A DNA stretch of 64,000 nucleotides from Coprinellus micaceus (lineage: Eukaryota; Basidiomycota; Agaricomycetes; Agaricales; Psathyrellaceae). The first letter of the stretch is position 1, and each line of letters starts with the position of its first letter. Location of the stretch: contig OX596334.1 in assembly GCA_951394405.1 (NCBI GenBank), positions 1,984,001-2,048,000 on the forward strand, given 5' to 3'. Positions 45,701-55,550 of this stretch are shown here, piece by piece. Below the pieces are notes generated by a model, which saw nothing but the letters and a program-made list of their open reading frames with translations, was not told the DNA's origin and searched no databases. A program made the position numbers and the translations under genes.

Positions 45701-47913
45701 GCGCTTCTTCTCTGCATCCGAGACGCTAGCGGCAATTTCTGGGGGAACAGTGTGGATCCAGAGCTGGCCAGTGTCCTAGAGGGAACGATTCCAGGCGTAA
45801 GACATTGGATGTGTTGTGGGTAAAGAATGGAGATGCCACGAACTTGTACGTCTTCGAGACTCTCTTTGCTGATCTGCTTGGACAAACCGGGTTGAGGCTT
45901 CATGTTCAAGCGTGCCTGCTGCTCCAGTCGGCCAGGGCAAGCGATACTGTAGCAGAGGCGATTTGGTGAACATGTCGGAGAATAACACCTAGTCAAAAGA
46001 GTGAAGACGCCGGAGGGGAGGGGAGCCTCGTCTTGTGCTGCAATCTCCGGGTGTTCTCGAGGTGATGCTGGGGAGATGTGCGCATCCTGGAAAGGGGTCA
46101 AGAAATGGAACAACCATACGCAAATCAGACTTTACCTGTAAGGCCTCCAAAAGCCTCTCGTGTTGTGACGGTTGGTCACCATGAGTGTGATGCCCCTCAT
46201 TTGGCAAGTCTCCGCTGACGAACGGACTGGGCAACTTGGACCGAAATTGGTAGAGCTCCGATGCACTATCTCTCAGTCGATGGTCATAAGTAACATCATG
46301 AAAGAACTTCTGTGCGTCCAATGCCCGGCCTAGTAGCAACGCGAGATTTCTGTCGGTGGTGTTGATGATGTATGAAATCTTGTCAACGGCCTCCCGTCCG
46401 TCAAACACATCCTTGTAGGTCAACCCATCCTTAATGCGATCGGATAGTGCAATGCGCTCTTGGAAGGCTTCTGCAACTCTAGAGAGGAGGGCGGGGTAGA
46501 TCTTGGGTCGTTTGCGGCTGGGGACTCCACTATTCCGGACGGATACAGGGGAATTTCTCCCTTCAGGCGGACCTGGCGTCGGTTTTGATCCTCGGCGGGT
46601 GTATGGTTCGACTACTGAACTTGGTGCCCGAGAAGGAGTCATCGTCACAGATAATGACATTGCACGATCGCCGCCACGTTCGCGGGGTAGTTGTGAGTTT
46701 GGGAGAGTGCGTGTTGAGTCAAGAGACCGGCGGGATGTGTGGGTTTTGTGGGAGAAGGTCGACGCTTCGGAGTAGATAGATGTCTCTGCGGTGGTGGCTG
46801 AAGGGGGTATTTCAGACGAGATGGCTGAGCTAACGGAAGGATGGGAGGCTTGACTCGAGGTGTCGACATAGAGACCACGATTCTTATGACAGCTGAATCA
46901 ATTATTCATAAGATGGGATGAAATAACTCACCGATCTACTCCCTTCGCCAAGGGACGATTCTCGTATGTGTCGGGAGTGCGACTTTCTCCTTGTCACCTC
47001 TAAGGATGTTCTGAGCACTGAAAACAACGCGCCTACATGGTTTTGACTTACCTGAATGGTCGTTTCTGGCATAAGGAAGCTCGCTTTCCCCTTCATCCGT
47101 ACCAAGGTCACTGTTACTCCCACTCCCACTCTCAGCAAAATCAAGACCTAATCTCCCCTCATCATGTTCCAGACTAATGCCGAGTCGCGGGGGCTCCGAA
47201 GAGCGCGAAAACCCATTGCTGTCATTGTGTTGACTCTTCTGGGAGGGTCGGCGAGAAGGGAGGGTGCTTGGAGACGAGCGAAGGCGACTTGGATCGACTG
47301 AAGGTTGCGGTGGTGGAGCAACGGGTGATGGTTGTCGGTGTCGAGGGCCATCTACATAGGGTGGCGCCTGATAAACGTTCCCAAGCGGTAGCGCAGGCTG
47401 TGATGACGACGAGGGTGGCATATCCAGAGGTACTTGCAGGTGAGGAGGCGAGAAGGAATTCATGGGACTGTGGTTGCCAATCACGGACCTTGCCTTGGAC
47501 AGTGTGTGGGTCGGTGGGCCGAGAGAAGCTGGATACTGCCAAGGTGTCTGTAATGGAGGTGCGGGGTATTGGTATGGGGTATATTGGCCTGGAGGAGGGT
47601 GCTGGATTGGTGGCCCATACAAGTTCTGGGGGTAGGCGCCTTGAACCTGCAGTTGTGGCGGGGGGTGGCCGTTGACGTTGGGATAAGGCTGGTTAATGGC
47701 GTACGATGCAGAGTAAGATGTGCGTCTGTCGGCCATCGCGAACTGCCCCTGGTTCTGGTATGGATACGGCTGGTTTTGTGGGGGAAATGGAGGGTAATTG
47801 TTCGGTGCGAAGTCGGGTTGTCCGGGAGGGCCCCCTCTCCTGCCAAAGATAGACTCGTAGGCATCATGACGTTTATCGGGAGGCTGTGGACGAGGCCCGC
47901 CAGGCTTATCCAT
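42751..47913 (-). CDS. ROM2: Rho1 GEF of the Rom1/Rom2 type (DEP-DH-PH-CNH)
   Basis: Guanine-nucleotide exchange factor for Rho1, upstream of glucan synthase and the Pkc1 wall-integrity pathway, acting at the plasma membrane. The N-terminus (from the ATG at 47913) is a Pro/Gln/Tyr-rich disordered region of about 320 residues. Next comes a DEP domain (LLSRVAEAFQERIALSDRIK, DGREAVDKISYIINTTDRN). Then the DH domain appears (INEVIYTERDFVRDLEYLRD, VNTRLRDALNKRQKHYAVVE, LNAYLTKPTTRLARYPLLLE). The PH domain has ELIYKGPLNKRDGELQVYLF and ALVKSEYKEKSGVGSVVTLN. A C-terminal CNH domain carries VVYGTDDGVYVSDLRDPSKD, FKTLEPIDQ, CVGCSKGFEIVDLETLDTQG and EGTPTGFALHEPYVLAFDPT. More than ten introns interrupt it. 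The family assignment is secure from the domain order. The exact start is inferred, because an upstream in-frame stretch to 47994 has no ATG. Confidence 0.88.
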
Positions 47914-48158
47914 CGTGGCAAACGACGACGGAGGGCGATGGACGATGGCGGCAGGGCTTGGTGGTGGTGGGCAACGCTGAGAACGTGATGCCAATTGAGT
48001 AAATGAGGTTGCCGGTCACTTGACTTCGCATTCATCACTCTCTCGCTTACCATCACACCATTCCAAGTGCCTTTAGCTTTGAAGGGTTCTGCAATAACTG
48101 TCTCGCCCAAGGTACCTATTTTATTGACTCGGCACCCTCGGCACTTCCAAAACTATAC

Positions 48159-48567
48159 TCATGTCTGAGCGTACAACGTCGAATAATCATCGGTGAAGCG
48201 AAAGTTTCGCCCTGTTTCTTCAAGCTGGATGCTCACGACGAATATTTTCGGAATCACCTGCTCAAGAAGACCCGCAACACGGTATCTCGAGGTAACAGGT
48301 GTTGGATCCCAACACCGCACACTAGCTACCATCTCCCCCAAGCCACCCTCTTCGATTTGATTACCGTTGCGCGGGGAACTCCTGTATCTCATAACGAACG
48401 GCGATGCTGGAATCCTCTTCTCTTTTTCCTAATCCTAGCCGATGCGACTGACCATGAATTTCTCCACATCGTACCACCCACAATCACTTTTTTCGCAACT
48501 GTGAGGTGCAACTCGCCCCCAAGAAGCTTCGAAAATGCGATTGTGACCTCTCTCGAGGCCTCGTCGA
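48159..48567 (-). CDS. 3' fragment of an unknown gene next to a MITE
   Basis: Three segments join in frame: from about 48567 (FDEASREVTIAFSKLLGGEL, then LTVAKKVIVGGTMWRNS), after a GT-AG intron to IAVRYEIQEFPAQR, and after a second 43 bp intron to VRCWDPTPVTSRYRVAGLLE. The last part ends TDDYSTLYAQT and stops at 48159. A CAG acceptor at the left edge of the first segment indicates that another exon lies further upstream, but the 222 bp MITE at 48591-48812 starts only 24 bp away. The gene may be truncated, or the MITE may lie in an intron. I do not recognise the protein. Confidence 0.4.
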
Positions 48568-48590
48568 ATCTGATCAATCATTATACCCAA

Positions 48591-48812
48591 TGTCGGAAAA
48601 TTCCGTAAACGGAATCAACGCCTTTCAACGCGACGTACGTTTAATCTGAGTTAAACTGAAGGCATCGCCGTTGAAAAGGCCGTCGAAGCCCCCGTTGACA
48701 GCCGTTCAAAGGGGTGGTTTGGGCCGTTCCGGGCTCCCAACGCCCTTGAACGCTCCGTCAACGGCCTCTCAACGGAACTGCCGTTTAAACGGCTTCTCGG
48801 AAATTTCCGACA
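48591..48812. mobile_element. MITE-like element, 222 bp
   Basis: The left end TGTCGGAAAATTCCG and the right end, read on the minus strand, TGTCGGAAATTTCCG form terminal inverted repeats of 15 bp with one mismatch. The interior is rich in CCGTTGA/TCAACGG palindromic words (for example CCGTCAACGGCC, CCGTTTAAACGG), so the whole unit can fold back. It is bounded by AA on both sides, a possible 2 bp target-site duplication. It encodes no protein. It lies between the unknown 3' fragment (-) and the F-box gene D (+). Confidence 0.75.
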
Positions 48813-49280
48813 AAGTTCAATGATTAGGCGCCCATTTTCTATTTCAGTGAGCCTACCTCACGAGACTCCGGCCAGGTAAGTCCCGCCAGCCACTAGTATG
48901 GGGTCTGAGATGTTAGGGTCCAGCGAGCTATCTGAAAGTGCTGAGCGCTGAGTAGTAAGTACTGAGTACTGAGTCCTGGGACTTTGCCCCACCAGTGTTT
49001 GGTTCGTGTTTGCGCAGCCAGTCGTTACTATCACACGGGATCACCTTCTTCTATCAACGTCGATGTTTTATCCCTCTAACATCTATTAGTCTATACTTGA
49101 ACTGGCCATATACGCACTGTAAGTCTGATGGCTTCCCGCCGGAAACCGCCCCACTGTTGCCAGTATCCTTCGCTAATTCCTCCAGTCTCTCGCACCCCCT
49201 TTCAATAGGCACGCTCCGAAGTCACTCAAACTCGCGATACCCACTCTAACGATCCGCTCGCAGAGCCAAGGCCCAAAATA
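48813..49280. other. Spacer upstream of F-box gene D
   Basis: The motif GATTAGGCGCCC lies at 48822-48833, nine bases after the MITE. A short tandem repeat of GTACTGA-type units (AGTAAGTACTGAGTACTGAG) lies at about 48954-48973. No gene was recognised. Confidence 0.5.
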
Positions 49281-52200
49281 ATGTCGGGAACGATATCTCA
49301 CGGCGGCTCCCAGAACGTCCCTTTCGACCGTCTCTTCGAGAGTAACAATTCACCATCTGACGCACAACGAACCAGTGTGGAGGCCAAACTCCGAGAGCTC
49401 AAGGCTGAGTTCCAAGATATTTCAGGGAGGGCTTACGCGGAACGACCGGACTCCCGTCATGGGGAAGGTGCCCGTGCTAGCGAAGAATGTTACGATGCGA
49501 TTCGTGGCCATGAAGCCCTGCTGTCCTCGATTCGATATATACCCGCCGAACTCCTTCCATCGACGAAAAAGTCGGTAGCATATGTCCTTCTAAGACATAC
49601 ATATGCTATACAAGGCTGGGGGCCCTCTACGGGACCTCATGATGCGAGGTCATAAGGCCTTATTTACCACATATACTGCTTATATGCTGTTAAGCGCTCA
49701 TATGGAACCCCGAGCCGTAGTACAGGACCTGTGTGCTTGCAAGAACATATGCCGGCTACTGTACATATGCCAAGCACACATAGTAGGCTTCTGGGATACG
49801 CCGTCACAGGCAGCGAGCTTGGGTGAAAATTTGGTTCTCATTTACAGTATGGACAGTGGACAAGAACGTGCTGAGCCCGATAATTAGGTACAAGAGCACG
49901 GGGATACAAGAGCGATGCGAATGCAGAGAGAATGCGATGAGGCAAACATATAAAGAAGAACAAAGCCTGCGAATGGGAGTCATTGCGAGAGGCATGGATT
50001 TTGAAGGGCAGGGTTGACAAGTTCCTGAAGTGCTAGACTCCGTGGGGTCGCTTGGGAGACGAAGCGAGAGAATAAAACATACCGCTGATCCAACCACGCG
50101 AACCCCTCCACTAGCATTATACAACACACCGCCTTTTGCGAAACCCTTTGGGGATGGGAGGTGGAACAAGTAAGGCGGTTAGGGTGGGCGTATGCTCACG
50201 TCGTAGCGGACCATGGCCTCGTTGAGGTTCATGAAGTGTGGTACTGGAGTTCTGAGACTGCAAGGAGACGTGCATCACGACCTGAGGGACGGTATTCCAT
50301 GGAAAACAGTCAGTGTACACTCAAGGTCAGTGAGAAGGCGACGCTTACTGAGGGTAGTGATTTTTCAGATGCTTGATGCCATGGAGGACCGCTTTGGCGG
50401 GGCGATGGTGCTGTGGTGATGGGGGTCGTCTGAGCCATCAGCATGGCCTATATTGTTCTTCTGGAACCCTTGGCTTTCCTCTGTCATCGTACGACGCGGT
50501 GGTGGTGGTAGCAGAACAAGATGATAGTTTGATTATCGACGACGCGTCAAGGCGCGACCGAATTTGATGGCTTACGCGATGGCCGCCAACCCGTCACGGC
50601 AAAGGCCGAGGGGAACTTAAATGCAATGGCGTACCACATACGAAGCATATATGCGGTACGCATGGAAATACAAGCTACGCAGGCCCTGCATATGCGCGAT
50701 GCGAGGAATCCCTCTTCCTTGTCTGGCCATGCGAGCTCGTGCCGGCATATATAGCACTAATTGCATATTTACTCCGTCCAAGGCTCGGAGACGCCCATAT
50801 ACGTTGGTACGTGGCCTTATACACTACATATGGGACGTCGATTTTCGTAGATGTCAACAGATCTTCCTGTTCGTCGCATTTTCCACCCCCACCACTGACG
50901 ATAATTCGCATGCTTCATTCCACGATGCACAAAGCCTATTCGCTGCCTGCAGTGCGTGTCGCCGATGGCGCACGGCAGCTCTCAGCCATTGCATCTTATG
51001 GACGACAATACCTCGCATTTGCTGTGGACTCGAACCAGGAGCACAAGCCCCTTGCACCGACGAGTTGCGAGGGCTTTACCTCTCTCGATCAGGGTCTCTG
51101 CCTTTGAGCATCGATATAGCAGTCACGACCGACGACTGGGAAAACCGCAGTTCGATTGTAACCGCGAGCGTAGGCTTCGTGCTCGCACAAAAATATCGCT
51201 TGGGGGCTTTAACAGTCTTCATGCCTCTGGAGATCTTAAATTCGCTCCTATGCGACCTCCGTGGAAAGATTCCTCTTCTCCAGACCCTACGAATCAATCT
51301 AGAGACGGACACGCCAGAGTCCAACCCTTTACCTCCCACGATCGACTGCTTCGCAGAGGCACCCCTTCTCCGCGAGTTCTCGATTACCGGCCGTAGCTAC
51401 AGCTCCCATACCGGCATAGAACTCAGAATCGCCCTCCCATGGTCACAGATCACCTCCTTCAATGCCAAGCTTGACCCTTGCGATATCTATACCCAGATTC
51501 TTCAAGGCGAGCCGGTTGCACTGCAGAAGTTGCAGTACCACTGGATCTCCCCGAGTTTCTATATCCAGGAACTACCCCCAAACCCATACACTCTACCCAA
51601 CCTCACTCATCTCTCCTTTTCACAGTCTCCTTCGTGCAGTATAGAAGTATTCGTGAATCGCCTGGACTGGCTTACCCTCCCCGCCTTAACCCATCTTCGG
51701 CTCCTAGAAAGGGGCGCACGTTACGATGCTGACCTCGCTGAAGGCGTTTTATCTCTGGTCAAGCGATCGGCGTGCAAGCTACAAGATGTGTCGATTGCGG
51801 GCGCTATCGTCAGCTCCCCGGCGTTCATCGAATTTCTGTCCCGTTCACCCTCTATAACCACTCTGGAAGTATGGAATATCGATGGGCCATTCCTTCAGCA
51901 CCTAACACCCATAAGTAGCCCGCATCTAGAGGCCATTTTGCCCAACCTAGCCAGGTTGAAGCTGTGGATTCCAAAAGAGCGGAGAGTAGAAGCCGGTCGT
52001 TTAAGTTGGATCAACAGGCAAATGGACGTCTCGTTGCTCATGGGCATAATTATGTCCAGGACCCATCCGGTCTACGTGTTGGAAAATGTGACAGTCTACG
52101 ACTGTGACATCCGCGCTCTGCGTCTGGATGTTGCTCATTGGGAAGACGCCGCATTGGGACCACACTTTGCAGATACACCCTCTCCAATCGCTGGGATCGA

Positions 52201-52723
52201 TCCAATGCCTCAATTGGCCAAAAACTGGGAACACAGCCTGATAAGTTACCTGGCAGGCGCTCGGCAGCAACTTGGGAGTCGAGAATCGGATGCCCCCAGG
52301 GTCTACAAGGAAGCGGTCGACCTCTTGAGCACACATGAGGAGTTCGAATTGGAGAGACTCAACACATCCGTGCTCCTAGTGGGTTGCATACCTAGAAAGA
52401 ATTCGAGTCAAACCACTGACCCATTCACCTGACAGCGCCGAAACATACCGCATCTCCTGGATTGTATCACGACAGGACCGAACAAGCGACGGGGGAGCGA
52501 CGAGACACTCTACATCCAGGAACAAGCAAGGAAGGTGTTAGAGAAGTGGAAGCCATTCTTCATCAGAGATGCTCGAGCCTGCCCCTACCTTCTGAGGTAC
52601 CACGGTGGGTTGGATGGCAAACCTATGAGTCTGAGATGGTGGAATACTGTCCCGGGTGGTACGTTTCTGAGCCCACCATCTGATCAGGGCCTGTGTATTG
52701 ACGAACATCACCCTGACTTCTAG
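49281..52723 (+). pseudogene. F-box protein D, interrupted by a DNA transposon
   Basis: The 5' part (49281-49557) encodes an acidic leader and the segment preceding the F-box, HEALLSSIRYIPAELL. The 3' part resumes at 50856 with QQIFLFVAFSTPTT, then the F-box-distal CSACRRWRTAALSHCILWTT and a leucine-rich repeat-like body (GVLSLVKRSACKLQDVSIAG; SPSITTLEVWNIDGPFLQHL). An in-frame TGA at 52430-52432 lies inside a probable 57 bp intron, 52379-52435. After it, RRNIPHLLDCITTGPNK and EKWKPFFIRDARACPYLLRY continue to the true stop at 52723. Between the two parts sits a 1,296 bp insertion. Deleting it with one copy of a TC duplication rejoins the frame exactly, giving AELL-QQIF, the standard F-box core. 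The gene is disrupted in this isolate but otherwise intact. Confidence 0.82.
49558..50853. mobile_element. Non-autonomous DNA transposon in F-box gene D
   Basis: The ends are CATCGACGAAAAAGTCG on the left and, on the minus strand from the right, CATCTACGAAAATCGAC, an imperfect terminal inverted repeat of about 14 bp. The element is flanked by TC on both sides (49556-49557 and 50854-50855). At least seven CATATG words are concentrated in its two subterminal zones (49579-49760 and 50685-50830), as expected for subterminal transposase-binding repeats. No transposase frame is visible; the longest internal frames are below 122 codons and unlike any known family. It is best called a non-autonomous terminal-inverted-repeat element of unknown superfamily. 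Confidence 0.8.
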
Positions 52724-53500
52724 ACGAAGAAGAGCTGTGGAAATGTATCACAAGCGCGGAGGGCGTCTAGATAGAGTGTATTATGATGCTAGCCCCAGGG
52801 TGTGTGTCTTGAAGCCTTGACGCCAGGCACAGAGTCCAGACAATGATGACGAATGATAGGATCAATGACCGATCGTTCGATTAAGCGCCCTAGGTTAGAT
52901 TCCGTTAGAACTTGGTGCAAGGTCCCCTTCCAATTTAAACCCAGTTGTTTTATGTATTCAACATTCCCCTTCTGTAAGGGGATGAGGCCGGCCACTGTGA
53001 AGCCTATACAAAGCTACGAATCGCGACGCAGCCCAATTCGCGCTCATCTTGAACGAATTCGTCAGACATAGGCCAATGTGGCGTCGGCGGAGATTCACAA
53101 AATCGGGGAAAGGTACAGATGCGAACGTCAACCTGCATTTTCCTGTTCTAGGCGTGGCGTCCACTGCGATGCGCCTTGTCGGAAGTGTCTCCACGCGTTT
53201 GCTGGACTAGATCAAAATGTTGGATCTTCACTTTTCAGGTATTACCTGGTGACCTCGAATGGGCCGTAAACAGCCGTTTTGCGGCTTACTCCCCTTGGCT
53301 GACTAGTAGGTGTCGAGATCTTAACGCAATCCGCGCCACCGAGCTCATGGAAGCCAGGAACGATGTCAACAGGGTGTAATTGGAGTGTCCACAGGACCCA
53401 CCTGACACTGTGGTGTCTCCTGAATTGGCATCCGCCACTTCTTCCCGTTGTATATAAAGAAGGGCTCAAATAAGAGGGCTCGCCGTAACATCTGCCCGCA
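52724..53500. other. 0.8 kb spacer
   Basis: Upstream region of the FAD-linked oxidase. It contains the motif ATTAAGCGCCC at 52880-52890 on the plus strand, 610 bp before the oxidase start. A short frame at 53078-53380 has no recognisable features. Confidence 0.45.
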
Positions 53501-55318
53501 ATGTCTGACACCCTTGCTAACTCCATCAAAGGTGAAGTGGTCACTCCTGAGCACCCCGATTACGATGCCTCCCTTTCGCGATGGGCCAAGAATACACAGC
53601 GTAAAGCTGGGCTAGTGGCATTCGTCAAGGATACAGAAGACGTAGTGGCGGCGATATCCTATGCAAAGGCCAAGAACATCCCTGTCGTAGTGCGAGGCGG
53701 TGGCGCTAATCCTTTCGGGAAGTCGTCGGTGGAGAATGGCCTCGTAATTGACTTGAGCCGACATCTAAATCTCGTACGCGTTGATGCTGAAAACCAATTG
53801 GCCTACGTCGGCGGAGGGGCCGTCTGGAAGGACGTCGACACGGAAGCCATTAAACATGGTCTGGCAACGGTTGGTGCGACGGTCAACCATGTAATATGCC
53901 CTCGGTGTTTTGTAATGGCGATGGTCTGACCTTTCCCTATTCCCAGACAGGTGTTGGAGGGTACCTTTTAGGCTGTCCATCGCCCGGTTCCGATGATTCT
54001 GATTAGTGCTTGCCTTTGTAGGGTTACCCTTCATGGAGGTTATGGTTGGCTATCTGGTCGCCATGGACTTGCGGTCGATAACCTGAAACAGGTGGGCCGT
54101 CTCCGATACGGTGCTCCCCGTTTACGAGGGGATACTGAACGCTTCCTTAGGTGACCATTGTCACGGAAGACGGTTCAGTTCTAACCGCAAGTGACGAAAC
54201 GAACCCCGACTTGTTTTGGGCAGTTCGTGGTGGTGGAGGTAATTTCGGAGTCGTAACCGAGTTCGTGCTTCAGCTTCACCTCCAGCGAAAGACTGTGTAT
54301 GCCGGACGGATCATCTTCACCCCAGACAAGGTTCAGAGTTTGATTGAAGCGACGAAGGCCTGGTATTCCAGCATCAAGGAGGACGAAGGGATCATACAGA
54401 TCGTGACGGTCAGCCCAGCCGGTGAGGTGTAAATACTTGTCGCTTACCCCTGGGTTTTCTAATCTTTCGACCCCTTTCTATAGGTGCCCCGGTCGTTGCT
54501 GTCTTCCTGTTTTACAACGGCTCGGAGGAGGATGGGCGGGCGAACTTCAAGAGTTTCTTTGACATCGGTAAGCGCTCGCGTATACGTTGTCCGCAAGGTC
54601 TAAAACCGGGCTAGGTCCTGTGAGGGACGACTCGGGCGAGATACCCTATGAAGATGTCAATGCACTTATGGTATGTAAACGGAATCCAAGATAACCCTGA
54701 GACCGCCTGAGGGACACTGACTGACTCTCCGTTAGAGCGACAGAATCCAGCCCGGCAATTCCTACTCCGTGAAGGCTATTGTTCAGGAGTCCCCCGAGTA
54801 TCCTTCCACAATGCAACTGCTCCAGAAGACGGGGGAGCTCGAGGGAGCGGGACTGTATTCGTCCTATGTTCTGTTTGAATACTTCCCTTTGGCCAAAATC
54901 AACTCGGTCCCGACGTCTGCGACGGCTTCCCGGCGCGACCTCCTTCCTAATGTCCTGGTCGTGTTGAAATGGAGCGGTGATTCCCCCGACAGGTCAGACG
55001 AAGCCAAGACAATCGTCGGGGATCTTGTGGACATACTGAAGAGAGGAAAGCCAGACCTCCAGGATGGTACGTTTCTGGGGATCGCGTCCAGAGGGTTTTG
55101 AATTTCATGCTTCTCCGCTTGCAGCTACGGGCTTGCATTCGTCGTTCCACAACCCCGATACACATCCCGAAGTGACCTTCGGCTCAAACTACGAGAGGCT
55201 TCGCTCGGTCAAGAAACAATTCTCGGCTGTTCAAGGCGACAGCGTCGATGGCGCGGGAGAAGGGGGCGAGGGATTCCTCGGTTTTCTGAAGAAGACTACG
55301 ACGTCGGGCTTGAATTAA
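53501..55318 (+). CDS. FAD-linked oxidase of the berberine-bridge-enzyme-like family
   Basis: FAD-dependent oxidoreductase with an N-terminal FAD-binding (PCMH) domain and a BBE-type C-terminus. Eight exons join in frame. Features are AISYAKAKNIPVVVRGGG, ENGLVIDLSRHLNLVRVD, NHTGVGGLTLHGGYGWLSGR, DLFWAVRGGGGNFGVVTEFV and a final FHNPDTHPEVTFGSNYERLR, which is the BBE signature (NYERL). It is about 470 residues long with no signal peptide. In most relatives an RGGGH or RSGGH histidine binds FAD covalently. Here the residue after GGG is Ala (RGGGANPFGKSS), and the second covalent Cys is also absent (GVGGLTLHGG), so FAD should be held non-covalently. The substrate is unknown. Confidence 0.85.
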
Positions 55319-55550
55319 CGTGGAAAGGATTAGTGTTGCAGAGCACAAGGAATGTATGAGGACAGGGTAATACCGAACGGGAAACTGTGCGCGTCGACGC
55401 AGATTGTAAATCTAGGACTCATGAAATAAACTGGCCGAGCGAACTGGTGCAACGATGGCATCCTGCCCAACCACGGCTTGCAGACCAACCAGAGAGTATT
55501 AATTGATTTGTTGTAGCTTAGTATAAACAAAGCAAAGGGCAGGGCCGGGG

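Noticed and set aside
49838..50567. Short open frames inside the 1.3 kb element as transposase fragments
   Set aside because: All are below 122 codons, occur on both strands, and show no catalytic D-D-E pattern or known domain.
49575..50850. The insertion in F-box gene D as an ordinary long intron (GTAGCA donor, CGTAG acceptor)
   Set aside because: Splicing there puts the downstream exon in the wrong frame. Excision at the inverted-repeat ends restores it exactly.
52430..52432. TGA as the true end of F-box protein D
   Set aside because: The sequence after it stays open and protein-like in the same frame, and the stop lies within a good 57 bp GT-AG intron.
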